Assembly (NCBI GenBank): GCA_030340625.1 | Contig: JAOPHQ010005707.1 | Location: forward strand, 219,726 to 283,725 | Direction: 5' to 3' | Origin: Merluccius polli | Lineage: Eukaryota > Chordata > Actinopteri > Gadiformes > Merlucciidae | DNA: 64,000 nt | Position numbers and translations under genes: made by a program | Notes under the pieces: model-generated | Seen by the model: only the letters and a program-made list of their open reading frames with translations | The model's database searches: none | Told to the model about the DNA's origin: nothing | Part shown: positions 11,106 through 22,625 of the stretch, in pieces | How the letters are laid out: every line of letters starts with the position of its first letter | Numbering within the stretch: position 1 is the stretch's first letter

Positions 11106-11260
11106 GTGATAATCCATTCGGGCCAGACTGAATCCTACTGGGGGATATATGGCATAACACAGAATAGATTACAAATTACAAATACATTGTTTTTGATCAA
11201 TAAACTTGTCACAGTACCAGTGCTAACAAAGTATTCACAGTTTGTCATTTAAAAAAGTGT

Positions 11261-12295
11261 TAGAATAAAACGACTTTACCTCCTAAGTGAACATGCTTCT
11301 TTCTTTATTATTTCCAAATGATTTCCATTATTTCCAAAGTGATCCAAAGCGGTTTTGTGTTGATTGTGGTTGGTTGGTTTGTCTTTGCGACAGCTGTGCA
11401 AAAATAATACCACTTTGAAACGCTAGGGTGGGAAAAGTATTGTGTATTGGCTCTTGTTATTATATGTGATTCCATAACAATTAGGGGCCTGAATGTTGGA
11501 TTTTGATATTAACTTTTATTTTGATAAATTATGCATAAATAAACTCGTCCAACAGAATTAACCAGAGTGACTTCAAATTTGGTTGGTGACATCTAAAGAC
11601 CTTTGTGATGCTAAATTATGAAGCTTTTGAGTTTTCATGGAACGCCAAAGTTGTTGTAACTTGAATGTACATTGTCCAATCTGCCCTGAATGTCTCATGC
11701 TTGATAAGAGTCCAGGCCTGAAGACATCTACATGCCAATATTGAGTCATTGTCATAGCGCTACCTACTGGCAACAGGAAGCAAGCCTTATGTGACAAACG
11801 TCATTTGATTTAAATCAAATTTACATTGTGTGGTCTTCACTTGATATACAGCAACATAATGTATAATTAGTGCGTGTTCTTCAGCGCCACATAGTGGACA
11901 CAGGAAGTTGTTATAACTCAACAGTTCATTGTCCAATGTACTGTGACTCCTGCTCCCCCCAACCTAATCAAGGGACGAGCGCAATAGGCTAGTGATAAAC
12001 AGTCAAAAAGGGCTTTAGTTTTTGAGATACACCTACCGGAGGTAGAACTAAAGCCAACAATGTTTTTCCTCATCTCTAAGGTCTCCCATACATGAAATGG
12101 ATTCTTAGATAAAAATATTTACTGCTAAAATTGTGAAATTGACAGATATTGTCGTATACCTCCAAAAAAAGGCCTAAAATATAGCCTGTCCTTATGGGAG
12201 TTAAGACATACAGTATAAACTAATGCAGAATAATAACATAAGCTCTGAGAGCTTTGAAACTTGCCATGTTTGTAGCCAGGGAGTCACTGTAACCT
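11261..12295. other. Non-coding repeat-derived sequence
   Basis: No gene is supported. Two related short blocks, near 11755-11790 (GCGCTACCTACTGGCAACAGGAAG) and 11884-11910 (GCGCCACATAGTGGACACAGGAAG), look like diverged copies of one repeat unit. I could not place the repeat family. Confidence 0.4.
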
Positions 12296-12297
12296 GT

Positions 12298-12650
12298 ATG
12301 TGTAACGTTCACTGGTACTGGCAGAATAGAACCCAAAAACACGACAATGAGACAGTCAATGTTGCAGGGAAAGTTCAGTTTACTTATCAAGTTCAGGCGA
12401 GGTCAAAACCGGGAGATCAGTGACACAGGCAAACAAATCCGAAGAGGGGCAGGCTGGGCATCCAAGGTCCGAAAAACAGGCAAGCAGGGTCAGAACAGGC
12501 AAAAACAGGATAAGGTATGCTGGAGAGCTTGGTGAAAACACACAAGACAATCTGGCAGGGAACAAGCGGAAGTGGATCAGTATAAATGCTGAAGGACTAA
12601 TGAGGGAATGGGCTGCAGGTGAGGAGAATACATGGCAAGAGATCTGGTGA
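12298..12650 (-). mobile_element. Truncated LTR (Gypsy-type)
   Basis: On minus the block ends in GTTACA after a pyrimidine-rich U5-like tract and contains a TATTTATA-like box about 300 bp upstream, resembling the solo LTR at 5961-6514 in design. The TG-type start is not found; the end near 12650 appears cut off where LINE sequence begins. Confidence 0.5.
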
Positions 12651-12651
12651 T

Positions 12652-13190
12652 CCAGGGCCAACCTGAAGAGGGGCATCAAGAAGGCCAAGCACATACACAA
12701 GCTACAGATTGAGGAGCACTTCGCCAACTCCGACCCCCGGCGCATGTGGCAAGGCATCCAGGCCATTTCGGATTACAAAACCACCAACACCACCCCACAA
12801 ACCGACGAAGTCTCCTTGTTAGACGAGTTCAACAACTTCTATGCTCGTTTTGACAGGGAGAACCAGGAGGCAGCCATCAAGGCTGTGCTCCCTGCAGACC
12901 ACCAACCACTCACACTCTCCCCCGCCGACGTGTGTGCTGCACTGAGCAGGACCACGTGTGCTCAGGGCCTGTGCTGGACAGCTGACCGAGGTCCTGACTG
13001 ACATCTTTAACCTGTCCCTGGCCCAAGCAGTCGTCCCTACGTGCTTCAAGACCACGTCCATCGTGCCAGTACCGAAACACTCGACACAACGACTTCCGCC
13101 CCGTTGCACTCACTCCCACCATCATGAAGTGCTTCGAGAGGCAGAAACTCTGGCAGAAACACCACCCAGACTGTTAATCACTCTGCATTA
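12652..13190 (+). pseudogene. Jockey-superfamily LINE (outer copy), reverse transcriptase N-terminal part
   Basis: Broken frames give RRMWQGIQAISDYK, SLLDEFNNFYARFD, then LRACAGQLTEVLTDIFNLSL and VVPTCFKTTSIVPVPK. These are the blocks leading into the reverse transcriptase domain of L2/Rex1-like LINEs. The expected APGPDN.P motif is destroyed. The copy stops at 13190 and its 3' end resumes at 21727, so everything between is inserted or replaced. Confidence 0.7.
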
Positions 13191-13191
13191 G

Positions 13192-13390
13192 CCAGCCCAC
13201 CTATGCTGGCTTCCACTCACCAAATATGATAACACATCTGTCAGCTTCAGACTTCTTAACATCCGCTCACTTACAAGGGACACCTCATCCATGATCTCCT
13301 CACTGACCGTAAACTCGACTTCCTGTTCGACTGAAACCTGGCAACAACCAAACGATTTTTCCTCACTGAACGACTCCACCCCACCAGACT
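13192..13390 (+). pseudogene. L2-type LINE (copy C), endonuclease start
   Basis: Translations include SFRLLNIRSLTRDTSSMI and ETWQQPNDFSSLNDSTPPDF, which are the beginning of an APE-type endonuclease (the N and E active-site neighbourhood). Sequence continues at 15111 after a younger L2 insertion. Several frame changes are present. Confidence 0.65.
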
Positions 13391-15110
13391 TTCTTTATTA
13401 TCAGGATATGTACCACAGTCCTTTAAAGTAGCTGTAATTAAACCCATTCTTAAAAAGCCCACTCTTGACCCAGGGGTTTTAGCCAACTATAGACCGATTT
13501 CTAATCTCCCCTTTCTGTTTAAGATTCTGGAGAAAGTAGTCGCCAAACAATTGTGTGACTTTCTACATAACAATAGTTTATTTGAGGATTTCCAGTCAGG
13601 ATTTAGAGTTCATCATAGCACAGAGACAGCTCTGGTTAAAGTTAATAGTGACCATTCTGACAATGGACTTGTCTCTGTACTTGTATTATTAGATCTTAGT
13701 GCTGCATTTGACACCATTGATCATAAACCATTGATCATAATATTCTTTTACAGAGACTCGAGCATCAAATTGGCATTAAAGGAACCGGGGTAATAGGTCC
13801 TATTTATCAGATCGTTTACAGTTTGTACATGTTAATGGTGAATCTTCAATAAATACAGTTAGTCATGGAGTTCCACAAGGTTCTGTACTTGGACCAATAC
13901 TATTTACTTTATATATGCTCCCTTTAGGCAACATTATTAGAAATAACTCTTAACTTTCATTCTTATGCAGATGATAGTTATATCTATCGATCAAGCCCGA
14001 TGAAATTAATCAATTATCTAAATTACAAACATGTCTTAAGCACATCAAATCCTGGATGAGCTGCAATTTTCTGATGTTAAACTCGAAACCAAAATTCTTG
14101 TACTTGGCCCCAAAAACCTTAGAGATTCAATGTCTACACATACAGCTACTCTAGATGGCATTACCTTGGCCTCTAGCACCACTGTCAGGAATCTTGGAGT
14201 TAACTTTGATCAGGATCTGTCATTTAATTCCCACATAAAGCAGACCTCTAGGACTGCCTTTTTTAATTCACGTAATATAACAAAAATCAGACGCATCCTA
14301 TCAAAGACAGATGCAGAAAAACTAATCCATGCATTTGTTACTTCAAGGCTGGATTACTGCAACTCTTTATTATCAGGTTGCCCTAATAAGTCCATTAAGA
14401 TGCTCCAATTAATTCAAAACGCTGCAGCAACAGTACTGACAGGAACTAGGAAAAAAGATCACATCTCTCCTGTACTAGCTTCTCTGCATTGGCTCCCTGT
14501 AAAATTTAGAATAGAATTTAAAATCCTCCTCACTTATAAAGCTCTTCATGGTCAGGCCCCTTCATATCTCAAAGAGCTCATAGTACCCTATTACCCCACT
14601 AGAACACTGCGTTCTCTGAATGCAGGGCTACTGGTGGTTCCTATAGTTTCTAAAAGTACAGGAGCCAGATCCTTCAGTTAACAAGCTCCTCTTCAGTGGA
14701 ACCAGCTTCCAGTTGTGGTTCAGGAGGCAGACACCCTCTCCACATTTAAGAGCAGGCTTAAGACGTTCCTCTTTGATAAAGCTTATAGTTAGGGCTGGAT
14801 CAGGTGAGTCCTGAACCATCCCTTAGTTATGCTGCTATAGGCCTAGACTATCTCTCTCTCTCTCTCTCTGTCTCTCACCCCAACTGGTCAAGGCAGATGA
14901 CCACCCACCTAGAGCCGAAGGGTCTGTCCAAGGTTTCTGCCTTTTAACAGGCAGTTTTTCCTTGCCCCCGTCGCCAAGTGCTTGCTCATGGTGGTACTGT
15001 TGGGTCTCTGTAAATGTTATTAGGAGTTTGGTCTAGACCTGCTCCATTTGAAACGTGCCCTGAGATAACTTCTGTTATGAATTGGTGCTATACAAATAAA
15101 ATTGAATTGA
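13391..15110 (+). pseudogene. L2-type LINE (copy B), reverse transcriptase and 3' end
   Basis: A 5'-truncated L2. Frames show YRPISNLPFLFKILEKVV, then QSGFRVHHSTETAL and LLDLSAAFDTIDH (RT palm), GVPQGSVLGP, a YADD-like site damaged near 13970, and a 183-codon frame (14130-14681) with SRLDYCNSLLSG, LIQNAAATVLTG and SLHWLPVKFRI, the C-terminal L2 signature. The 3' untranslated region (14820-15110) has a CT microsatellite and closes with TATACAAATAAAATTGAATTGAA, the usual L2 tail. Stops at several places make it inactive. It sits inside the endonuclease of L2 copy C. Confidence 0.85.
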
Positions 15111-15987
15111 AAGTCCTACCACTGTCTATGCCTGTCTTCTCCTCATTTGAACATCTTGCACTTACACTCCCTGGACCCACTCCCACCATCATTGCCACTT
15201 TCTACCGCCCCCCCCCCAAGCCCCACAGTGACTTCTTAAATGATTTTGCCGTCTTACTCACCCATCTATCCACTCTATCACCAAATATAATACTACTGGG
15301 GGACTTCAATATACACATGGACAACATTAATCTACCCCTCACCAGAGACTATTCATCATACCTGGACAGTTTTGGACTCCATCAATTCATCAACTTCCCA
15401 ACACACACAAAAAGACACACTCTGGACCTAATCTGCTGCTCTGGTCTCACCCCCTCCAACTGCACAGCTGATGATCTCCATGTGAGTGACCATTTCCTCA
15501 TCTCTTTTAGCACTGCACTTTGCCTCTCAAGAATCAAGTCGTCACACTTAATTTCATTCCGGAACTTAAAGAACATCAACATTGACACTCTCTGCTCCAA
15601 CATTGACAATATTCTGATCTCGGACTGTTCTACCACCTCAGATGAAATGATAACCCACTACAACATAAGTCTAAACAACATCCTCAACTCCGTCGCTCCA
15701 GTCAAAACACGCTCTCTTTCCTTCTCCACAACTGCCCCCTGGTATACCCCCCATCTCTGCTCCTTGAAAACTAAAGGCCGCCAACTGGAACGACTCTATA
15801 AGAAAACTGACTCACCATTCACAAAGAAATGTACATAACCCACATACGCCATTACAAGGACTCAATCACTGAAGCCAAAACAAACCACTACTCTGCTCAG
15901 ATAATCTCCAATGAAGGAAACACCAAATCACTGTTCACACTGCTCAATAGAACTCTCCACCCACCTGACTTTTTACCTCCCACCTGT
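15111..15987 (+). pseudogene. L2-type LINE (copy C), endonuclease and linker
   Basis: The 274-codon frame (15014-15838) contains TIIATFYRPPP, IILLGDFNIHMD (catalytic Asp region), HTLDLICCSGL and SDHFLISF (catalytic SDH) of an APE endonuclease, followed by a linker that continues in another frame (KSLFTLLNRTLHPPDFLPP). It is cut at about 15988 by Rex3. The reverse transcriptase middle is missing; only the last part returns at 21452. Confidence 0.8.
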
Positions 15988-17000
15988 ATCCATCCATCTT
16001 CTGCTGCTTATCTGGGGCCGGGTCGCGGGGGCAGCAGCCTAAGCAGGGAAGCCCAGACTTCCCTTTCCCCAGCTACTTCGTCCAGCACTTCCTGGGGGAT
16101 CCCGAGGCGTTCCCAGGCCAGCCGAGAGACATAGTCTCTCCAGCATGTCCTGGGTCTTCCCCGGGGTCTCCTACCAGTGGGACGTGCCCTGAACTCCTCA
16201 CCAGGGAGGCGTCCGGGAGGCATCCTAACTAGATGCCCGAGCCACCTCATCTGGCTCCTCTCAACGCGGAGGAGTAGTGGGTCTACTCCAAGCTCCTCCC
16301 GGATGACCGAGCTTCTCACCCTATCTCTAAGGGAGAGCCCAGCCACCCTGCGGAGGAAGCTCATTTCGGCCGCTTGTACCCGCGTTCTTTCGGTCACTAC
16401 CCAAAGCTCATGACCATAGGTGAGGGCAGGAACGAAGATCGACCGGTAAATCGAGAGCTTTGCCTTTCGGCTCAGCTCCCTCTTCACCACGACGGATCCG
16501 TGCAGAGTCCGCATTACTGCAGATGCCGCACCGATCCGCCTGTCGATCTCCCGCTCCATCCTCCCCTCACTCGTGAACAAGACCCCGAGGTACTTGAACT
16601 CCTCCACTTGGGGCAGGATCTCATCCCCGACCCGGAGAGTGCACTCCACCCTTTTCCGGTTGAGGACCATGGACTCGGATTTGGAGGTGCTGATTCTCAT
16701 CCCGGCAGCTTCACACTCGGCTGCGAACCGGTCCAGCGAGAGTTGGAGGTCACAGTCTGATGAAGCCAACAGGACCACATCATCCGCAAAAAGCAGAGAC
16801 CCAATCCTGAGGTCACCAAACCGGACCCCCTCAACGCCCTGGCTTTGCCTAGAAATCCTGTCCATAAAAATTATGAACAGGAACGGTGACAAAGGGCAGC
16901 CCTGGCGGAGTCCAACCCTCACTGGAAACAAGTCCGACTTATTACCGGCAATGCGGACCAAGCTCTGACACCGGTCATACAGGGAACAGACAGCCCGTAT

Positions 17001-17399
17001 TGTAGTGTTCTTTGAGGAAGAAGGCCGCCGACACAGGATTGCTTTTAACTCACTTTATTTGTTTAGGTTTTGGTCTATTATCTATGAAGCAAAAGGAGAG
17101 GAATTGTATCATTCACGCGTGGAGCGACTCTTAGCTGGATATCTAATAGATACGCTGCCTCTAGAGTTTCTGCCCTCTCCTGCTTGTGTGCGCTCGACAG
17201 TACCTGGGCAGGCGTGGCCTCTATGACGTGTAATATGCTCTGATTGGCTAGTGTTGAGCGCCCGCCTCCTAGTGTATTATGTGCTGCCATCTGGTGGCCA
17301 GGTGTGGTTAATACAGCTTATATATTTGGTCCTGTTCCCTTGTGGCTATGTGAGGATATTACAGCCTGTTGATACATGTGCTGTTATTTATTCGTTACA
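17001..17399 (-). mobile_element. Solo retroviral LTR, family ERV-A
   Basis: On minus it runs TGTAACG...CACTACA (399 bp). GTAT occurs at 16997-17000 and again at 17400-17403, a 4-bp target duplication that splits Rex3 cleanly. It shares GCGCTCAACACTAGCCA, GAGGCCACGCCTGCCC and CAAATAAAGTGAGTTA (with the AATAAA signal) with the LTRs at 22054, 45834, 55230 and 60897. Confidence 0.9.
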
Positions 17400-18283
17400 G
17401 TATCAGGGGGTCCGATACCCTGTACTCCCGGAGAACCCCCCACAGGACTCCCCGAGGGACACGGTCGAATGCCTTCTCCAAGTCCACAAAGCACATGTGG
17501 ACTGGTTGGGCAAACTCCCATGCACCCTCAAGGATCCTGCAGAGGGTGTAGAGCTGGTCCACTGTTCCACAGCCTGGACAAAAACCACATTGCTCCTCCT
17601 GAATCCGAGGTTCGACTATCCGACAGACCCTCCTCTCCAGCACCCCTGAATAGACCTTACCAGGAAGGCTGAGGAGTGTGATCCCCCTATAGTTGGAACA
17701 CACCCTCCGGTCCCCCTTCTTAAAAAGAGGGACCACCACCCCAGTCTGCCAATCCAGGGGCACTGCCCCCGATGTCCACGCGATGCTGCAGAGTCATGTC
17801 AACCAAGACAGCCCCACAACATCCAGGGCCTTAAGGAACTCTGGGCGGACCTCATCCACCCCCGGGGCCCTGCCACTGAGGAGCTTCCTGACCACCTCGG
17901 CAACCTCAGCCCCAGAGATAGGAGAGCCCACACCCGAGTCCCCAGGCCCTGCTTCCTTACCAGAAGGCGTGTCGGTGGGATTGAGGAGGTCTTCGAAGTA
18001 TTCCTTACACCAATCCACAACGTCCCGATTCGAGGTCAGCAGCGCACCGTCTCCACCATACACAGTGTTGACGATGCACTGCTTCCCCCTCCTGAGACGC
18101 CGGATGGTGGTCCAGAACCTCTTCGAAGCCGTCTGGAAGTCGTTCTCCATGGCCTCACTGAACTCCTCCCATTTCTGGGTTTTTGCCTCAGTAACCGCCA
18201 CAGCTGCGCTCCGCTTGGCCTGCCGGTACCTGCCTGCTGCCTCCGGAGTCCCACATGCCAAAAAGGTCCTATAGGACTCCTAC

Positions 18284-18523
18284 ACTACATTACACGCCAT
18301 AGAGGCCACGCCTGCCAAGGTACTATCGCGTGCACACAAGCAGGAGAGGGCAGAAACTCTATAGGCAGCATATCTATTAGATATCCAGCTAAGAGTCGCT
18401 CCACGCATGAATTGTACAATTCCTCTCCTTTTGCTTCATAGATAATAGACCAAAACCTAAAACAAATAAAGTGAGTTAAAAGCAATCCTGTGTCGGCGGC
18501 CTTCTTCCTCAAAGAACACAACA
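18284..18523 (+). mobile_element. 5'-truncated LTR of family ERV-A
   Basis: Plus-strand sequence from about ATTACACGCC to AAAGAACACAACA matches the second half of the LTR at 17001-17399, including the AATAAAGTGAGTTA block. It interrupts the same Rex3 copy in the opposite orientation. No target duplication is visible because the 5' half is lost. Confidence 0.75.
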
Positions 18524-18972
18524 GTTCGGGAATTGCCGCCACGGCAGGCACCAAACACCTTGCGGCCACAGCTCTGGTCAGCCGCCTTAACAATGGAGGC
18601 GCGGAACATGGCCCACTCGGACTCAATGTCCCCCACCTCCCCCGGTACATGGTCAAAGCTCTCCCGGAGGTGGGAGTTGAAGCTCTCTCTGACAGGAGAC
18701 TCTGCTAGACGTTCCCATCAGACCCTCACAATTTGGGTCTGCCAGGTCTGACCGGCATCCTCCCCCACCATCGCAGCCAACTCACCACCAGGTGGTGATC
18801 AGTTGACAGCTCCGCCCCTCTCTACGCCCGAGTGTCCAAGACATGCGGCCGCAAGTCCGACGACACGACTACAAAGTCAATTATCGAACTGCGGCCTAGG
18901 GTGTCCTGGTGCCAAGTGCACATATGGACACCCTTATGCTTGAACATGGTGTTCGTTATGGACAATCTGTGA

Positions 18973-21451
18973 CGACCACTGTTCCCTCTCCTCCTCCATG
19001 CCGTCATTCAAGCAGTTTGTCACTTGCCCTACAAGATCCGACAGAACTATTGACTTATTCTATGCCAATGTCAGAGACAGCTACTATTCTACAGCTCTCC
19101 CACCCCTGGGTCGCTCCGACCATAATCTGGTCCTACTTTCAAACAACTACACAACGGTAGCCCGCAAACTACCCCGAGTGACCAGAACTGTGCGCGTGTG
19201 GTTGCAGGAGGCCTGTGAGGAACTACAGGCGTGTCTTGAGTGCACAGATTGGACTGTTTTTTATGATGGCGAGCCAGATGGGCTGGATGGCTCTGTTGAA
19301 TCTGTGACTGGTTATATTAATTTCTGTGTGGATATGATTATTCCATGTAAAACAATTAAAGTGTTCTCAAATAATAAACCATGGGTCACGAAAGAAATTA
19401 AGGGTGCCATCAATGAGAAAAAGGCTGCATTTAAAAGCAGGGATAGAGAGAGATTTAAGGAAGCACAGAAAAATCTTAAGCGAGCCATTAGGTTGGGGAA
19501 AAAGAACTATAAGGACAAGGTCGAAAATAAACTGCAGGACTGTGATTCAAGGGGTCTTTGGAAAGGCTTAAAATCTATGACAGGCTACGGCCCTGCATGC
19601 AATGACATAGGTGGGAACTCTTTTTCTCCTGATGAGGCGAACCAATTCTATGGCAGGTTTGAGTCAATGGGGAACTTGGTAAATGATCTGCCAGGGGAAT
19701 CTAGTCTCTCACCTGGGGAGCAGGGGGGCAGTCTTTTCCCTTGTTCTCCCATACATATTGCCATAGATGAGGTCCACTCCCAGCTGAGGAGGCTTAAAGT
19801 TAACAAGGCTCCTGGCCCAGATGGAGTTATGCCACGAGTCCTTAAGACATGTGCCGATCAGCTATGTACAGTGTTTCATTATTTATTTAACTTATCTCTG
19901 TCTTGTTCTAGAATACCATCTATATGGAAAACATCCTGTATCATCCCAGTGCCCAAAAAGCCAAATGTCAAAGCAGTTAAAGATTTTAGACCCATTGCCC
20001 TTACCTCTCATGTCATGAAATGTTTTGAGAGAACCCTCCTGGTACATCTAAGGAAACAGGTTCATCTGTATCAGGACCCACTCCAGTTTGCTTACAGGGA
20101 GGGGGTGGGTACAGATGACGCCCTTTTATATCTGCTTCACCGAGCATATAACCACTTGGAGAACACTGGTGCATCTCTTAGGGTTGTTCTTTGACTTCTC
20201 TAGTGCTTTCAACACACTACAGCCACGTCTCCTTGCAAAAAAACTCATAAATATGAACTTAAACCCAGCCACCATAGCATGGATATATGATTATCTCACA
20301 TCTAGACCTCAGTTTGTCAGGATCCATGGCAGCACGTCCACGGTTATTAACACCAACATAGGGGCACCACAGGGGACAGTTCTCTCACCTTTTTTACACA
20401 CTGTACACCTCTGACTTCAGACACAGTAGTGCTTCCTGTCATTTACAAAAGTTCTCAGACGATTCTGCCCTGGTAGGATACATAATTAATAATGACTACA
20501 GAGAATATGAAGAAGAGGTTAGTAGGTTTGTTGAATGGTGTGATGAAGCACAGCTCATCTTAAATGTTGAGAAGACAAAAGAGCTTACCATTGATTTTAG
20601 ACGTAAGAAAACTGAGGTTACCCCAATTTTAATTAGAGACCAGCCTGTTGAAATAGTCTCTTCGTATAAGTACTTGGGTGTACATGTGGATAGCAAACTG
20701 GATTGGAAGATGCACAGTAGCACTACACTCAAGAAATCCCAGTCCAGAATGTTCTTCCTTAGGAAACTAAGGTCTTTTAGTATTAGCAGGCCCATTTTAA
20801 ATACTTTTTATAATGGGATTCTGGGCAGTGTCCTCTTTTATGCGGTGGTATGCTGGGGTAGCTGTTTGGCGGTGGAGGATAGGAACAGGCTCAATAAGCT
20901 CATTAGGAGAGCGGGGTCAATCATTGGTCTTAGTCAAAGTTCTCTGGAAGAAGTAATTGAACAGAGAACCTTGAGGAAAATAAAAAGGATTGTGTCACAA
21001 GATGACCACCCTCTTCATAGTTTTTTAATAAGAAGTGGTAGGAGTCAGCGACTCCTTTTTCCCAGCTGCTCAACTGAGAGATACAGGAGATCTTTTGTGC
21101 CTTCTGCAGTCAGGCTTTTTAATAAGCATCACTGACACCAGGGTTGATCTTATTTATTATTATTTATTGTTACCTTTTTTTTAAATTTTTTTTTTTTTTT
21201 TTTCCCTCCTTCTATACTGCTGTATGTTGCACATGTTGGTAGTCCACTGCCATGGTCTGCTTTTGCTGTCTGTTTGTGTCTTACTGTCTAACTGTTGGTT
21301 GCTTTTGTCCTGTATAGTCCTGTACCCTGCTTTGCTGCTTGTGTGCTTAACTGTTGTGTTTTGCTTTATATTGTTGTCTTGTGTTGTTGATGGTGGCACT
21401 GAGTTTCCCCTTTAGGGGAGTATTAAAGTTTATCCTATCCTATCCTATCCT
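18973..21451 (+). pseudogene. Rex1 LINE, partial
   Basis: A 398-codon frame (18998-20194) holds the end of an APE endonuclease (GRSDHNLVLLS) and the reverse transcriptase start (KAPGPDGVMPRVLK, KDFRPIALTSHVMKCFERTL, DPLQFAYREGVGTDDA). After a frameshift near 20194 come FFDFSSAFNTLQP and GAPQGTVLSPF, and later KYLGVHVDSKLDWK, CWGSCLAVEDRNRLNKLIRR. The DNA for FSSAFNT (TTCTCTAGTGCTTTCAACAC) nearly equals the classical Rex1 detection site. The 3' end is a (TATCC)n-type tail near 21430-21451. The catalytic DD box region is frameshifted (20414-20674), so it is dead. Confidence 0.9.
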
Positions 21452-21726
21452 CCTTGGTAGACTCTCCTCCATCGGCATCACCCACACCCACTGTTTAAAA
21501 TTGCTTACTCACTCCACCACCCCTAACTCTAACACTCCCTTCATTCTGCGTAGTTTTATTCATTTGCTCTTTTTATTTATTCATTTTACTTATGTTTAAT
21601 GTTGTTTATTGTATGTTACTGGTGATTTGATGTGGTTTATTGATGATTGATAGATTTTAACTGATACTCTGTAAAGTGTCCTTGAGTGGCGTGAAAGGTG
21701 CTTCTAAATAAAAATGTATTATTACC
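21452..21726 (+). mobile_element. L2-type LINE (copy C), 3' end
   Basis: Starts with a coding remnant RLSSIGITHTH (a late RT block of L2) and ends with GTGAAAGGTGCTTCTAAATA and ATGTATTATTA, an L2-like tail. Together with 13192-13390 and 15111-15987 it is one element whose RT core has been lost. Confidence 0.65.
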
Positions 21727-21901
21727 CTCCTCCCCTCCAGGAGGCGTTACAGGTCCCTGCGTTCCAGAACCAGCAGGTTCAGGAACAGCTTTTTCCCTTC
21801 AGCTGTCACCTTGCTGAACTCTGCACAGAGGTGACCCCCCCACCTACCAGATTGACTGTAACCGCCCATATTTATGATGACTTACACACAACTATTATTG
21901 C

Positions 21902-21934
<33 letters not shown>

Positions 21935-22625
21935 CTATACTGTGACTGTATATATCATATATATATATACATAGTGTTCTATTTATCTAACTATATATTT
22001 AATCACTTTTTGCTGCTATACTGTACATTCTTATACTGTATATATTTGTATAATGTAGTGATGTTCGTTGAGGAAGAAGGCCCCGACTCAGGATCGCTTT
22101 AACTCACTTTATTTGTTTAGTTTTAGGTCTATTATCTATCAAGCAAATGGAGAGGAATTGTAAAATTCACGCGCGTGGAGCGACCCTTAGCTGTGTATCT
22201 GTCCAGATACGCTGCCTGTAGGGTTTCTGTCTTTCCCCCACATGTGTTGTTTGGTAGTATCTGGGCAGGGGTGGCCTCTGACACATAATATGCTCTGATT
22301 GGCTAGTGTTGAGCGCCCGCCCCCAGTGTATTATGTGTGCCGCCATCTGGTGACCAGGTGCGGTTAATACAACTTATATTTATATTTATATTTATAGTCC
22401 TTAGTGGCTATGTGAGGATATTACAGTCTGTTGATACATATGTGCGGTTATCCATTCGTCACAATAACATATTAATTTGACCTGCACTGTATTTATATAA
22501 CCTGTTTATATGTACATATTATTGCACTTTACTACTCTGCACTTCTGGTTGGATGCCAAACTGCATTTCGTTGTCCAAGTACCTGTTACTTTGTTCAATG
22601 ACAATAAAGTTGAATCTAATCTAAA
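21727..22625 (+). mobile_element. Outer jockey-superfamily LINE, 3' end and tail
   Basis: Begins with SRRRYRSLRSRTSRFRNSFF and PSAVTLLN, the C-terminus matching the fragment at 12652-13190. The 3' untranslated region carries an (ATT)n run at 21903-21934 and ends GACAATAAAGTTGAATCTAATCTAA, a pentanucleotide tail. A solo LTR splits it at 22054-22463. Confidence 0.75.
22054..22463 (-). mobile_element. Solo retroviral LTR, family ERV-A
   Basis: 410 bp, on minus TGTGACG...ATCACTACA, flanked by ATAA at 22050-22053 and 22464-22467 (4-bp target duplication). It shares the GAGCGCCCGCC, GGCCTC and ACTCACTTTATTTG blocks with the LTR at 17001-17399 but differs at many sites. Confidence 0.9.

Larger units (their letters stand above)
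7680..11260. mobile_element. Long-armed foldback element with internal repeat units
   Basis: The first ~150 bp (7680-7830, including ATGACAAACTG, GGTGCTGTGACA and TATGCCATATAT) reappear reverse-complemented at 11106-11258. Inside, a unit of roughly 350 bp (marked by AGGATTCAGTC, ATCTCAAAAATGG, GCCTATTTCAGGCCAG, CCTTGGGCCACCCA) occurs forward at about 7794-8157, partly at 8158-8207 and 8505-8675, and inverted at about 9090-9290, 9290-9640 and 9640-9806. The Tol2-like element interrupts the last inverted unit. No transposase is encoded. The layout is a palindromic non-autonomous element that has grown by internal duplication. Confidence 0.7.
15988..18972 (-). pseudogene. Rex3 (RTE-clade LINE), 5'-truncated
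   Basis: On minus the order is: endonuclease end (KHKGVHMCTWHQDTLGRSS near 18960-18900), a linker frame (18261-17794), RT fingers (FKKGDRRVCSNYRGITLLS, VDLEKAFDRVPR; 17763-17395), then a 317-codon frame (16961-16008) with GLRQGCPLSPFLF, FADDVVLLA (catalytic aspartates) and the RTE C-terminus (YGHELWVVTERTR, RMPPGRLPGE, SLLRLLPPRPGPR). The 3' end is a TGGATGGATA tail at 15988-15998, typical of Rex3. Two retroviral LTR pieces interrupt it, plus several frameshifts, so it is inactive. Family assignment is firm from the RT and tail. Confidence 0.9.

Noticed and set aside
16177..16968. Plus-strand frames of 78-131 codons
   Set aside because: They are antisense shadows of the Rex3 reverse transcriptase.
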